Origin: Candidatus Rokuibacteriota bacterium
GTDB lineage: Bacteria > Methylomirabilota > Methylomirabilia > Rokubacteriales > JACPHL01
Direction of reading: 5' to 3'
NCBI GenBank assembly: GCA_016188625.1
Contig: JACPHL010000138.1
Coordinates: 1 to 26,283 of the forward strand
Length of the DNA: 26,283 nucleotides
Shown: positions 1 to 8,129 of the stretch, piece after piece
Position numbering within the stretch: the first letter of the stretch is position 1
Layout of the letters: each line of letters starts with the position of its first letter
Made by a program: the position numbers and the translations under genes
The notes under the pieces: generated by a model
What the model saw: the letters and a program-made list of their open reading frames with translations, nothing else
Databases searched by the model: none
Told to the model about the DNA's origin: nothing

Positions 1-102
1 ACGATGGACACCACCCTCGTCCCGGCGATCCGGCGGGTCGCGCGCGCCCGGGGGCTCGGCGCCGCCATGGAGTCGGCGCCGGGAACGGAGAGCCGTGGCT
101 GA
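1..102 (+). CDS. C-terminal tail of an unidentified upstream gene
   Basis: Frame 1 is open from the window edge to TGA at 100-102. Almost every codon ends in G or C, as in the real genes downstream, so this is probably the last 33 residues of an upstream protein. The tail (ending GAAMESAPGTESRG) is too short to assign to a family. It overlaps the GTG start of the following cheW by 8 nt, which suggests it belongs to the same operon. Frame 2 is also open here because it runs into cheW, but its third-position bias is poorer. Confidence 0.5.
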   Translation, partial: TMDTTLVPAIRRVARARGLGAAMESAPGTESRG

Positions 103-598
103 GCAGAGCGCGCGGGCGGTCGATCGCCCGACCGGGAGGGTCGGGCTCCCCCTGGTCGTCTTCGTCCTCGACGGGCAGGAGTACGCCCTCCACCTCTCCA
201 GCGTCGAGCGGGTCCTCCCGATGGTGGCCGTGTCGCCGCTTCCGAAGGCCCCGACCATCGCCCTGGGGGTGATCAACCTCCACGGCCAGGTCGTCCCGGT
301 CGTGGACATCCGCCGCCGGTTCGTCCGCCCCTCGCGGGACTACGGCGTGAGCGGTCAGCTGTTGGTGGCCAGGACCAGCCGGCGAGGGCTCGTCCTGCCC
401 GTAGACGAAGTTCTCGGGGTCAGGGAGGTGCCCGTGGAGGGCGTGACCTCAGCGGACGCCGTCCTCCCAGGGATCGGTCACGTCGCCGGGATCGTGGCGC
501 TCGAGGACGGCCTCCTCTTCATCCACGATCTCGACACCTTCCTCTCGCTGGACGAAGAGGGGCAGTTGACCGAGGCCCTCGAGGAGATGGAGGGATGA
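95..598 (+). CDS. cheW: CheW-type chemosensory coupling protein (WspB/FrzA-like)
   Basis: A 167-residue protein made of a single CheW domain (about residues 17-155), the usual length for the family. CheW is a cytoplasmic SH3-like adaptor that links the signalling tip of an MCP to the CheA kinase. The typical pattern is visible: a strand with FVLDGQEYAL, the 'VLGV.N..G.V.PVVDIR' signature as ALGVINLHGQVVPVVDIRRR (about 56-75), and a second half with VDEVLGVREV. The GTG at 95 is the start used. The stop overlaps the ATG of cheR (ATGA at 595-598), so the two are probably translationally coupled. It is the first of two cheW genes in the cluster and the shorter one. No unusual features were seen. 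Confidence 0.93.
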   Translation: MAEQSARAVDRPTGRVGLPLVVFVLDGQEYALHLSSVERVLPMVAVSPLPKAPTIALGVINLHGQVVPVVDIRRRFVRPSRDYGVSGQLLVARTSRRGLVLPVDEVLGVREVPVEGVTSADAVLPGIGHVAGIVALEDGLLFIHDLDTFLSLDEEGQLTEALEEMEG

Positions 599-1989
599 GG
601 CTTTCGGGCGAGGTGTGCCGTGAGGTGCGGGCCCTGATCGCCAGCCGCCTGGGCCTGGACTTCCCGGAGAGCCGCCAGGCCGACCTGGAGCGGGGACTCC
701 TCCGGGCCCTTCGTGCCTCCTCGATCCCAGCGCCGGAGGCGTATCTGACGTGGCTGGCCGCCTTGCCGGACGAGAGCCCGGAGTGGAGGAGGCTGGCCGG
801 GCACCTCACGGTGGGCGAGACCTACTTCTTCCGCGACCGCGCGCTCTTCGAGGCGCTGGAGGGCGAGGTCCTGCCCTCCCTCATTCAGGTCCGCCGGTCG
901 GAGGGCGTGCCCCGCCTCCGGCTCTGGAGCGCCGGGTGCGCCACCGGCGAGGAGCCCTACTCCCTCGCCATCCTGCTGGACCGCCTGCTTCCCGACCGAA
1001 CCGACTGGGCCGTGACGATCCTGGCCACCGACATCAACCCGGTCGCCCTGGAAGCGGCCCGGAGGGCAATCTACCGGGAATGGTCCTTCCGGGAGACGCC
1101 CCAGTGGGTCCGGGACCGGTATTTCCACCGCCGGGGCGCGGAGACCTTCGAGGTGGACCCGGGGATCCGGCGGATGATCACCGTCGTGCCGCTCAACCTG
1201 GCCGAGGACGGCTATCCCTCCGTGGTCACCAACACCACCGCCATGGACCTGATCCTCTGCCGGAACGTCCTCATGTACTTCACCCGTGAGGCTCAACGGG
1301 CGACCGTGGCCCGGCTCCAGCGGGCGCTGGTGAGCGGGGGATGGCTGGCGGTGAGCCCGGCCGAGGCCTCGGCCGAGCTCTTCAGACCGTTGGCTCCCGT
1401 CAGTTTCCCCGGGGCCATCCTCTATCGGACGGACCACGCTTACGTCGTTCCTCCGCTTCCCAGCTGGCAGGCCGACACAGGCTTGCCCGATTCTCCGGCT
1501 CCCTTGCTTTCCGTGCCCATCTCGAGCGACCTGGTCACGCCGCCGTCGCCGGTCACGTCTTCCCTGGAGGAGCAGGCTGAAGCCCTTCCTCACACAGGGA
1601 CGGATCTCCCGCGCGCCCGAGCCCTGGCCGACCAGGGGAAGCTCGAGGAGGCCCGCGAGCTATGCGAGGCCGCGCTGGCGCGGGACCGGCTCGATCCTGA
1701 GACCCACCTCCTGCTGGCCGCGATCTGCCAGGAGCGGGGGGAGATCCCGGCGGCCCTCGAGGCCCTCCGTCGGGCCATCTACCTGGCCCCGGACTCCGCC
1801 CCAGCCCACTTCCTCCTGGGCAGCCTCCTCCTCCGGCAGGGGCAGCAGCGACGCGGCCGGCGATCGCTGGAGACAGTGGTGCACCTGTTGAGTGGGGTTC
1901 CTCGCGATGAGGTCTTGCCCGGGGGCGACGGCCTGACCGCCAGCCGCCTCCTGGAGACAGCCCGGGCGTATCTGGAGCTGCGAGGATGA
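595..1989 (+). CDS. cheR: CheR chemoreceptor methyltransferase fused to a TPR domain (WspC/FrzF-like)
   Basis: A 464-residue protein. Residues about 1-280 are a CheR methyltransferase, which methylates glutamates of MCPs using S-adenosylmethionine. Visible motifs are TVGETYFFRD (the 'T.NET.FFR' block), WSAGCATGEEPYSLAI (SAM-binding motif I), LATDIN, and LILCRNVLMYF. A proline-rich linker (about 290-330) leads to C-terminal tetratricopeptide repeats (about 340-440), for example LEEARELCEAAL and IPAALEALRRAIYLAPDSAPAHFLLG. CheR-TPR fusions are typical of Wsp and Frz chemosensory systems rather than flagellar ones. The MCP in this cluster has no C-terminal CheR-binding pentapeptide, so the TPR region may provide receptor docking (inference). 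The gene overlaps both neighbours by 4 nt (ATGA). Confidence 0.93.
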   Translation: MRLSGEVCREVRALIASRLGLDFPESRQADLERGLLRALRASSIPAPEAYLTWLAALPDESPEWRRLAGHLTVGETYFFRDRALFEALEGEVLPSLIQVRRSEGVPRLRLWSAGCATGEEPYSLAILLDRLLPDRTDWAVTILATDINPVALEAARRAIYREWSFRETPQWVRDRYFHRRGAETFEVDPGIRRMITVVPLNLAEDGYPSVVTNTTAMDLILCRNVLMYFTREAQRATVARLQRALVSGGWLAVSPAEASAELFRPLAPVSFPGAILYRTDHAYVVPPLPSWQADTGLPDSPAPLLSVPISSDLVTPPSPVTSSLEEQAEALPHTGTDLPRARALADQGKLEEARELCEAALARDRLDPETHLLLAAICQERGEIPAALEALRRAIYLAPDSAPAHFLLGSLLLRQGQQRRGRRSLETVVHLLSGVPRDEVLPGGDGLTASRLLETARAYLELRG

Positions 1990-2597
1990 GAGAGGCGGGA
2001 GAGGGGATCGACTGGCAGCAGGCTTACGCCGTGCTGGAGCGGGCCCGCCGGGCCCTGGAGTCCGGGGACGAGCCTCCGGTCGAGGAGGTCCAGCGGATCT
2101 TGAGGGAAAGGGCTCGGGCGCTGGCGCGGCCGCTGGCCGAGGCCCCGACCCCGACCGACGTGGTGGGGCTTCTGGTCTTCGCGCTCGGGGGGGAGCGCTA
2201 CGCGATCGAGACGGCTCACGTCCTGGAGGTGGTCCCTCTCGGGGAGCTGACGCCAGTGCCGGGTGCGCCGGCGCACGTCCTCGGGGTGGTGAACCACCGG
2301 GGGCGGATCCTGCCGGTCATGGACCTCCGAAGGCTGTTAGAGCTGGCCGGGCAAGGGGTTACCGAGGGGGGCCGGGTCGTGGCGGTGGAGGCCGGAGGGA
2401 TGACGTTCGGGATCCTCGCCGACGCTGTAGCAGGCACCGTCCAACTCGGATCTCACGAGGTGGCGCCTCCGCCGGCGAGCCTCGCCGGCGATCGCCTGGC
2501 CTTCATCCGGGGCGTGACCGGCGAGATGGTCGCGGTGCTGGATCTCGAGGCATTGGCCCGGGACCCTCGGATCACCGTGAACGACGAGGTCGGCTGA
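1986..2597 (+). CDS. cheW: CheW-type coupling protein with N-terminal extension (WspD/FrzB-like)
   Basis: A 203-residue protein. Residues about 1-52 form a charged, probably helical extension (IDWQQAYAVLERARRALESG and onward), followed by a CheW domain (about 55-195) with VFALGGERYAIETAHVLEVV and VLGVVNHRGRILPVMDLRRL. A second, longer CheW next to a CheR-TPR gene is the arrangement of WspD in Pseudomonas. The extension may make its coupling role differ from the first CheW, for example by binding a different partner; that is inference. ATG at 1986 overlaps the cheR stop (ATGA). The MCP gene follows after 27 nt. Confidence 0.9.
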   Translation: MREAGEGIDWQQAYAVLERARRALESGDEPPVEEVQRILRERARALARPLAEAPTPTDVVGLLVFALGGERYAIETAHVLEVVPLGELTPVPGAPAHVLGVVNHRGRILPVMDLRRLLELAGQGVTEGGRVVAVEAGGMTFGILADAVAGTVQLGSHEVAPPPASLAGDRLAFIRGVTGEMVAVLDLEALARDPRITVNDEVG

Positions 2598-2624
2598 GCC
2601 GAGCCTCCAAAGAGAGGGTGCGCC

Positions 2625-4097
2625 ATGAGATGGACTGTCGGTCAGCGCGTTGCGGTCGGCTATGCGGTGATCCTCCTGCTCCTCGTGGTGGTGGCGGGGG
2701 TGGGCGCGTATGCGCTCTCGACCATTTCCGGCGCATTTCGGGAGTTGATCCAAGAGCAGGGACGAGACTTGGGGGAGGTCATACTGGCCGATGAGGCGAT
2801 CGACTCGGCCAGCGGGAATTTTCTTCGCTACCTTTTGACTCCCGACGAGAGTTTTCTGAAAGGATGGCAGGACAGCCTCGCCGAGTCGGCTCGTCGCGCG
2901 GCCAACCTTCGCGACACCGGTGCCACGGCAGAATTGAAGGCCGGCTGGGAAGAGGTGCTTCGGGTCCTGAAGGCCTGGGAGGACGCGACGAGGGCCTCGA
3001 TCAACGCGAGGAAGGCCGGCCGTCAGGCCGACGCCCTTCGAATCCTGGTAGAGGAGGTTCGGCCGCTTCGGACGCAACGGGATGCCCTGGTCGCCCGGCT
3101 CATCGGCTTGACACGGGCGCGCACCGAAGAGGGGGCGAGGTCGGCGGTCGCCGCGGCGTCCCGCGCCCTCTGGGCCGTACTCGTCGCCGCTGGGCTCGCT
3201 CTGGCCTCGGGGGTCGTCATCTCCGTAGCGTTGACCCGGTCCATCATCGGTCCCCTGCGCCAGACGATCGGGACCCTGGCCTCCGCCTGCTCTGAGATCC
3301 TGGCGTCCACCACCCAGCAGGCCTCCGGGACGTCGGAACAGGCCACGGCGGTCCAGGAGACCTCCACGACCGTGGACGAGGTCAGGCAGACCGCGCAGGT
3401 CTCGGCCCAGAAGGCCCGGGCCGTGGCCGAGGCCGCGCAGAAGAGCGCCCAGGTCTCCCAGGACGGGCGGCGCGCGGTGGAGGAGAGCGTCAAGGGGATG
3501 CAGGAGACCAAGGCGCGGATGGAGGCCATCGCCGAGCGGATCCTCGCCTTGAGCGAGCAGGGCCAGGCGATCGGGGAGATCATCGCCTCCGTCAACGACC
3601 TCGCCGAGCAGTCGAACCTCCTGGCCGTGAACGCCGCGATCGAGGCGGCCAAGGCCGGGGAGGCGGGGAAGGGGTTCGCGGTGGTGGCGGCGGAGGTCAA
3701 GGCCCTGGCCGAGCAGTCCAAGCAGGCGACGGCGCAGGTGCGGGGGATCCTGAACGAGATCCAGCGGGCCACCCAGGCGGCGGTGATGGCGGCGGAGCAG
3801 GGGGTGAAGGCCTCGGAGGCGGGTGTCGGGGTGGCCGCGCGAGGGGGCGAGGCGATCCGGCTGCTGACCGAGAGCCTGACCGAGTCGGCCCAGGCGGCGC
3901 AGCAGATCCTGGTCTCGGCCCAGCAGCAGGTGGCGGGGGTGGATCAGGTGGCCCTGGCGATGCAGAACATCCAGCAGGCCTCCTCGCAGAACATGGCCTC
4001 GACGCGGCAGGTGGAGCGGGCGGCGCAGGACCTGAACGAGCTGGCCGGGCGATTGAAGGCCCTCGTGGCGGCCTCCGGCAACCAGCGGCCCGGGTGA
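2625..4097 (+). CDS. Methyl-accepting chemotaxis protein, membrane-bound
   Basis: A 490-residue receptor. TM1 is about residues 8-31, followed by a helical periplasmic region of about 150 residues (four-helix-bundle or CHASE3-like in appearance) and TM2 at about 181-203. The cytoplasmic signalling domain follows, with the conserved hairpin tip [20 protein letters not shown] (about 329-348) that binds CheA and CheW. After TM2 the sequence [17 protein letters not shown] starts like HAMP helix 1. It then runs straight into coiled-coil methylation helices, and no 'GDL' joint or second HAMP helix is visible. The C-terminus (ASGNQRPG) lacks an NWETF-type CheR tether. A Shine-Dalgarno-like GAGAGGG lies just upstream of ATG 2625. 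The 3' end converges with the minus-strand toxin gene, 21 nt away. Confidence 0.93.
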   Translation: MRWTVGQRVAVGYAVILLLLVVVAGVGAYALSTISGAFRELIQEQGRDLGEVILADEAIDSASGNFLRYLLTPDESFLKGWQDSLAESARRAANLRDTGATAELKAGWEEVLRVLKAWEDATRASINARKAGRQADALRILVEEVRPLRTQRDALVARLIGLTRARTEEGARSAVAAASRALWAVLVAAGLALASGVVISVALTRSIIGPLRQTIGTLASACSEILASTTQQASGTSEQATAVQETSTTVDEVRQTAQVSAQKARAVAEAAQKSAQVSQDGRRAVEESVKGMQETKARMEAIAERILALSEQGQAIGEIIASVNDLAEQSNLLAVNAAIEAAKAGEAGKGFAVVAAEVKALAEQSKQATAQVRGILNEIQRATQAAVMAAEQGVKASEAGVGVAARGGEAIRLLTESLTESAQAAQQILVSAQQQVAGVDQVALAMQNIQQASSQNMASTRQVERAAQDLNELAGRLKALVAASGNQRPG

Positions 4098-4118
4098 GGG
4101 AACAGGGGCCGATGAGGT

Positions 4119-4472
4119 CTAAAGGCCGAAGGCAGACTTGAGATGGGAATTCAGCTCGGCGAGAAGCGAAGGGCCGAGGTGGCCGAGCCGTCGTCGAACC
4201 CGCGATCTCGCGATGGTCATGAGCTTATCCAGTCGCACAACCGAGGTCTGTTTCAGCCCAGTCTCTCGAAACTCTGGGTGACCGACAGAGATCAGGAGGC
4301 GGGCGACAGCCACGGGTGCCTCAGGAACGACGGAAGAGAGATACGCGACGATGAGATCAGGTCCGGTGGGCTCCGGAGTCAGGATAACGGCGGGACGGAC
4401 CTGCACGGCGGATAAATCGGTAAATGGGAACGGAACGAGAACCACATCTCCCTTGCGGAGCGGGCGTCTCAA
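4119..4472 (-). CDS. MazF/PemK-family endoribonuclease toxin
   Basis: A 117-residue protein, typical MazF length. The family start is clear: LRKGDVVLVPFPFTDLSAVQ, then VRPAVILT, with later motifs IVAYLSSVVPE and LKQTSVVRLDKLMTI (compare the 'S.v..dki.tl..s.v...iG.l' block). MazF toxins cleave mRNA at short sequences and are neutralised by the partner antitoxin. Translation starts inside the antitoxin stop (4-nt overlap, 4469-4472), the standard toxin-antitoxin layout with the antitoxin first. The gene lies on the strand opposite to the chemosensory cluster and is convergent with the MCP gene. Family assignment is strong; the cleavage specificity cannot be read from the sequence. Confidence 0.9.
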   Translation of the reverse strand: MRRPLRKGDVVLVPFPFTDLSAVQVRPAVILTPEPTGPDLIVAYLSSVVPEAPVAVARLLISVGHPEFRETGLKQTSVVRLDKLMTIARSRVRRRLGHLGPSLLAELNSHLKSAFGL

Positions 4473-4690
4473 ACAGGCTCCCCGTCGTCAGGAGAGTAGA
4501 GATCTTCCACGGGCGCCTCCAGGAACGCGAAGCTCCCCTCATCTTCTGCCACCTTCGCGAGCAGTTCTGCAGGGAGATCATCCTGAACGGTGACCACAAT
4601 GGAGACCCGCTGATGTTCTGGAAGCTCTACCGCGCCAAGCGGCTTGAATACGCCGTCCTCGAAGACAGCCTCGATCGTTCGATGCCCCAT
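4469..4690 (-). CDS. DUF104 (AF2212-like) antitoxin
   Basis: A 73-residue protein beginning IEAVFEDGVFKPLGAVELPE followed by HQRVSIVV, the signature of the DUF104/AF2212-like antitoxin family ('IeAvYEnGvlkPl.plpL.Eg..v.v.v'). The acidic C-terminal half (EDEGSFAFLEAPVEDLYSPD) is the usual toxin-wrapping tail. It is cotranscribed with the MazF-type toxin, overlapping it by 4 nt. A strong purine-rich ribosome site (GGGAGGAAGGAAG) lies immediately before the ATG. Upstream there is a sigma-70-like promoter with a palindrome over its -10, which suggests autoregulation (inference). Confidence 0.88.
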   Translation of the reverse strand: MGHRTIEAVFEDGVFKPLGAVELPEHQRVSIVVTVQDDLPAELLAKVAEDEGSFAFLEAPVEDLYSPDDGEPV

Positions 4691-4724
4691 CTTCCTTCCT
4701 CCCTCAACGGTTCGTCAGAACCTT

Positions 4725-4758
4725 CCATAAACGTATGGGATTTCGAGTCAGGAGTCAA
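4725..4758 (-). promoter_or_regulatory. Promoter and candidate operator of the toxin-antitoxin operon
   Basis: Read on the minus strand, TTGACT (plus 4753-4758) and TACGTT (plus 4730-4735) are separated by 17 bp. A perfect inverted repeat CCATA-AACG-TATGG (4725-4738) covers the -10 element. Its position fits an operator bound by the antitoxin or the toxin-antitoxin complex. The predicted transcript would start about 33 nt before the antitoxin ATG. Confidence 0.5.
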
Positions 4759-4851
4759 GGCTCGCGGCCGCGGGGAATCAGCAGCGGCCCGAGGAGGGAT
4801 GGGCCGGCGGACGAGAGTCTTGCGGGCTTGTCGGAGGGCATAGGCTGAGCC

Positions 4852-7059
4852 GTGGCGAATCGCAGGGACGACCTCAAGGCGCGGCTCCTGGCCACCTTCC
4901 GGGTGGAGGCCGAGGAGCACCTCCAGGCCATCACGGCCAACCTCCTGGCCCTGGACCGCGGGCTCCCTCCCGCCGAGGCTCGCGAGAGGGTGGAGGCCGC
5001 GTTCCGGGCGGTTCACACCCTGAAGGGGGCGGCCCGCTCCGTCAGCCTCACGGACGTGGAGGCCATCTGCCAGGCGTGTGAGGGCGTTCTGAGCCGGATC
5101 ACGCGGGGCCAGCTCATGCTTAGCCAGCCGATCTTGAGTCGTCTCCAGGAAGCGGTGGATGGCGCGGCCCGCCTCCTGGCCGGACGTGGGGACTCCTCGG
5201 CGGTGGGGGAGCTGATCGACCGTCTCGAGCGCGCCGCCGCCGAGCGGGCGGCTGACGCCGCGGGACCCGTCGAGACTCCGGTCCAGCCGGCCGAGGAAGC
5301 GCCGCCCGCGCCGGTCCCTGGCGGGCTCCCGCCCGCCGACACCATCCGGCTGGCCACGGCCAGCCTCGATGCGCTGCTCCTCCAGGCCGAGGACCTCCTG
5401 GTCCCCAAGCTCGCCGCCGAGGAACGGGTGCGGGAGACCAGGGCGCTGGTGGACACGTTGAATCGCTGCCGCGCAGTCATGAATCGAGTCCGGGCCGCGC
5501 AGGGACCTGGCGCTCATGGATCGGACGCCGGCCCGACGGCGGAGCTGGAATCGGGACTGCGGGCGATGGAGGCTCAGGCCCGGGAGCTGTTCCGCCGTCT
5601 CATCCTCGATCAGCGGGCGATCCGCAAAGGGGTGGATGGCCTGCAGGATGAGCTGCGGCGGATGAGGCTCACACCCGCCTCGGTCGTCCTGGACCTCTTC
5701 CCACGGATGGTCCGCGATCTGGCGCGGGAGCACGGCAAAGAGGTGGAGTGGATGGCGCACGGCGCCAGTCTCGAGGTGGATCGGCAGGTCCTGGACGCGA
5801 TGAAGGAGCCCCTGATCCATCTCGTGCGGAACGCCATTGACCACGGGATCGAGCCGCCAGAGGCCCGGGCGCAGGCGGGCAAAGCTCTGCGGGGGCAGGT
5901 GGCCGTGGCCATCGCCTCGCTCGAAGGGGGCCGCATCGAGATCCGTGTGGAGGACGACGGGGGCGGGATCGACCTGGTCCGGGTGAGGGCCGCGGCCGTC
6001 CGGGCTCGCCTCCTGACCGCCGAGGAGGCCGACACCCTGACGGACGACGCCGCCCTGGATCTCGTCTTTCGCTCCGGCCTCAGCACCAGCCCCATCATCA
6101 CCGACCTCTCGGGTCACGGCCTGGGCCTGGCCATCGTGAGGGAGCGGGTGGAGCGGCTCGGGGGCCAGATCCGGATGGAGACGCGGGCCGGCGCCGGGAC
6201 GACGGTGCGGCTGACGCTCCCGGCGACGATCGCCACGTTCCGCGGTCTTCTGGTCCAAGCTGGCGGGCAGGGTTTTCTCCTCCCCACCGAGGCCGTCGAG
6301 CGAGTCATCCGCATCGCCTCGAATGAGATCGAGAGCGTAGAAGGGCGAGAGGCGATCCGCTGGAACGGACATCCCCTCTCCGTCGCCCGGCTCAGCGGGC
6401 TCCTCGGCCTTCCGGAGCAGGCTGACCAGCCCGAGGCAGAGGGCAAGCGGCCGTGCGTGATCGTGGGATCCGGCGAGGAGCGGGTGGGGTGTCTGGTCGA
6501 AGGGATCCTGGGGGACCTGGAGGTGCTGGTCAAGGAGCTCGGGCCGCCGCTGGTCCGGGTCAGGAACATAGCCGGCGCAGGTCTTCTGGGAACCGGTCAG
6601 GTGGTCCTGGTCCTCCGTCCGGCCGATCTCTTGAAGTCGATTCGGGAGCGTCCCCGCCCACCGGCGCCGCTGCCGGTTCCGGAGGAAAAGCGCCGTCACC
6701 CCGTCCTCCTCGTGGTGGACGACTCCATCACCACCCGGACGATGGAGAAGAGCCTCCTGGAGGCGGCGGGCTACCAGGTGCGGGTGGCGGTGGACGGGGT
6801 CGAGGCCTGGACCCTCCTCAAGAGCGAGGAGGTCGATCTCGTGGTGTCGGACGTGGACATGCCCCGGATGGACGGCTTCGAGCTGACGACCCGGATCCGG
6901 GCCGATCGGAAGCTGGCCGAGCTGGCGGTGGTCCTGGTGACGGCGCTCGAATCGCGGGAGGACAAGGAGCGGGGGATCGAGGTGGGCGCCAACGCCTATG
7001 TCATCAAGTCGAGCTTCGACCAGTCGAACCTCCTGGAGATCATCCGCCGGCTGGTGTGA
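4852..7059 (+). CDS. cheA: CheA histidine kinase with C-terminal receiver domain (WspE/FrzE-like)
   Basis: A 735-residue hybrid CheA. Domains in order: HPt (about 5-125) with the phosphorylated histidine in AVHTLKGAAR (His55); a variable linker; a dimerisation region; HATPase (about 310-460) with LVRNAIDHGIEPPEARAQ, VEDDGGGID and SGHGLGLAIVRERVERLGG; CheW-like regulatory domain (about 462-600); and REC (about 620-735) with VVDDSITTR, the phospho-acceptor in VVSDVDMPRMDG, and YVIKSS. No separate P2 domain is obvious. CheA-REC hybrids belong to Wsp, Frz and pilus-type systems, where the attached receiver acts as output or phosphate sink. The start is GTG 4852 with a weak ribosome site. The toxin-antitoxin pair separates it from the upstream che genes, so it needs read-through or its own promoter. 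Confidence 0.94.
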   Translation: MANRRDDLKARLLATFRVEAEEHLQAITANLLALDRGLPPAEARERVEAAFRAVHTLKGAARSVSLTDVEAICQACEGVLSRITRGQLMLSQPILSRLQEAVDGAARLLAGRGDSSAVGELIDRLERAAAERAADAAGPVETPVQPAEEAPPAPVPGGLPPADTIRLATASLDALLLQAEDLLVPKLAAEERVRETRALVDTLNRCRAVMNRVRAAQGPGAHGSDAGPTAELESGLRAMEAQARELFRRLILDQRAIRKGVDGLQDELRRMRLTPASVVLDLFPRMVRDLAREHGKEVEWMAHGASLEVDRQVLDAMKEPLIHLVRNAIDHGIEPPEARAQAGKALRGQVAVAIASLEGGRIEIRVEDDGGGIDLVRVRAAAVRARLLTAEEADTLTDDAALDLVFRSGLSTSPIITDLSGHGLGLAIVRERVERLGGQIRMETRAGAGTTVRLTLPATIATFRGLLVQAGGQGFLLPTEAVERVIRIASNEIESVEGREAIRWNGHPLSVARLSGLLGLPEQADQPEAEGKRPCVIVGSGEERVGCLVEGILGDLEVLVKELGPPLVRVRNIAGAGLLGTGQVVLVLRPADLLKSIRERPRPPAPLPVPEEKRRHPVLLVVDDSITTRTMEKSLLEAAGYQVRVAVDGVEAWTLLKSEEVDLVVSDVDMPRMDGFELTTRIRADRKLAELAVVLVTALESREDKERGIEVGANAYVIKSSFDQSNLLEIIRRLV

Positions 7060-7074
7060 CCCCGGGGAGGGACC

Positions 7075-8118
7075 ATGACCCGTGTCCTGGTGGCGGACGA
7101 TTCGGCGACCGTGCGGGAGTACCTCGCGTACCTGCTGGGTGAGGACCCCGCGCTCGAGGTCGTGGGCACGGCCCGGGACGGCCTCGAGGCCGTGGAGCAG
7201 GCCCAACGCCTCAGGCCCGACATCATCGTCATGGACGTCCACATGCCCCGGATGAACGGCTTCGAGGCGACCCGTCAGGTCATGGAGCGCATCCCCACGC
7301 CCATCGTGATCGTCAGCGCCAGCATCAGCCGGGAGGAGGTGGCGCTGACCTTCGAGGCCCTCAAGGCGGGGGCCCTCACGGTGGTGGACAAGCCCGGCGG
7401 ACCGGATCACCCGAAGCACGCCGAGAGCGCCCGGCGCCTCGTTGAGACGGTCAAGCTGATGGCGGAGGTGAAGGTGGTCCGGCGATGGCCGAGGGGCGAA
7501 CGCCCGGCGCCGCCGGCCCCGCCCGCGGTCAAAGCTGACCGGAAGATCCGGCTTATCGCTATCGGGGCCTCCACCGGCGGGCCTCAGGTGGTTGCCGAAA
7601 TCCTGAGAGGGTTGCCGCGTGAGTTCGGAGCCCCTATCCTCGTTGTTCAGCACATCGCGCCGGGGTTCACCGAAGGGCTGGTCGAGTGGCTCGGCCAGGG
7701 GACTCCTCTGGCGGTGAGGCTGGCCGAGGCGGGCGAGCCGGTCCGCCCGGGCACCGTGTATGTCGCCCGCAATGGCGTTCAGATGGGAATTACGGGGGAT
7801 GGGCGGATTCGCCTGACAAAGGAGCCGGCGGAAGACGGTTTCTGCCCATCGGCTTCTTACCTCTTCCAGTCAGTGGCTCAAGCCTACGGACGCGCTGCGG
7901 TGGGCATCCTTCTCACCGGAATGGGGCGGGACGGCGCCAGAGGGCTCCTCAGGCTCCGGGAAGCCGGGGGGCTGACCATCGCCCAGGACGAGGAGTCGAG
8001 CGTGATCTTCGGGATGCCGGGGGAGGCCGTCCGCCTCGGCGCGGCCGAGCACGTGCTCTCCCCCGAGCAGATCGTCGTGACGATTCGCTCCCTCGTGGGC
8101 GGGTTGATGGGGAGGTGA
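7075..8118 (+). CDS. cheB: CheB protein-glutamate methylesterase (WspF/FrzG-like)
   Basis: A 347-residue protein of normal CheB architecture. The REC domain (about 1-120) has the acidic pair in VLVADDSATVR, phospho-acceptor Asp54 in IIVMDVHMPRMNG, and Lys106 in VVDKPGGP. The methylesterase domain (about 157-345) has the catalytic triad at Ser166 (IGASTGGPQ), His193 (VVQHIAPGF) and Asp286 (LLTGMGRDGARG). It removes methyl groups from MCP glutamates after phosphorylation by CheA. The gene lies 15 nt after cheA with a GGGGAGGGACC ribosome site before the ATG. In Wsp systems this enzyme is the negative feedback arm. No unusual residues were noted. Confidence 0.94.
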   Translation: MTRVLVADDSATVREYLAYLLGEDPALEVVGTARDGLEAVEQAQRLRPDIIVMDVHMPRMNGFEATRQVMERIPTPIVIVSASISREEVALTFEALKAGALTVVDKPGGPDHPKHAESARRLVETVKLMAEVKVVRRWPRGERPAPPAPPAVKADRKIRLIAIGASTGGPQVVAEILRGLPREFGAPILVVQHIAPGFTEGLVEWLGQGTPLAVRLAEAGEPVRPGTVYVARNGVQMGITGDGRIRLTKEPAEDGFCPSASYLFQSVAQAYGRAAVGILLTGMGRDGARGLLRLREAGGLTIAQDEESSVIFGMPGEAVRLGAAEHVLSPEQIVVTIRSLVGGLMGR

Positions 8119-8129
8119 GACGGACAGTC

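Noticed and set aside
4799-4843. 14-codon leader-peptide-like ORF after GAGGAGG upstream of cheA
   Set aside because: The ribosome site is too close to the ATG and the peptide (Arg-rich) shows no attenuator features or terminator hairpin.
4627-7653. Minus-strand frame of about 1000 codons across cheA and cheB
   Set aside because: It is the complement of strongly G/C-biased real genes; its translation is rich in Arg, Pro, Gly, His and Asp with no domain, while the plus strand encodes complete CheA and CheB.
7686-8129. Upstream extension of the hybrid kinase frame inside cheB
   Set aside because: The extension is out-of-frame cheB sequence without domain content; ATG 8130 starts at the receiver domain.
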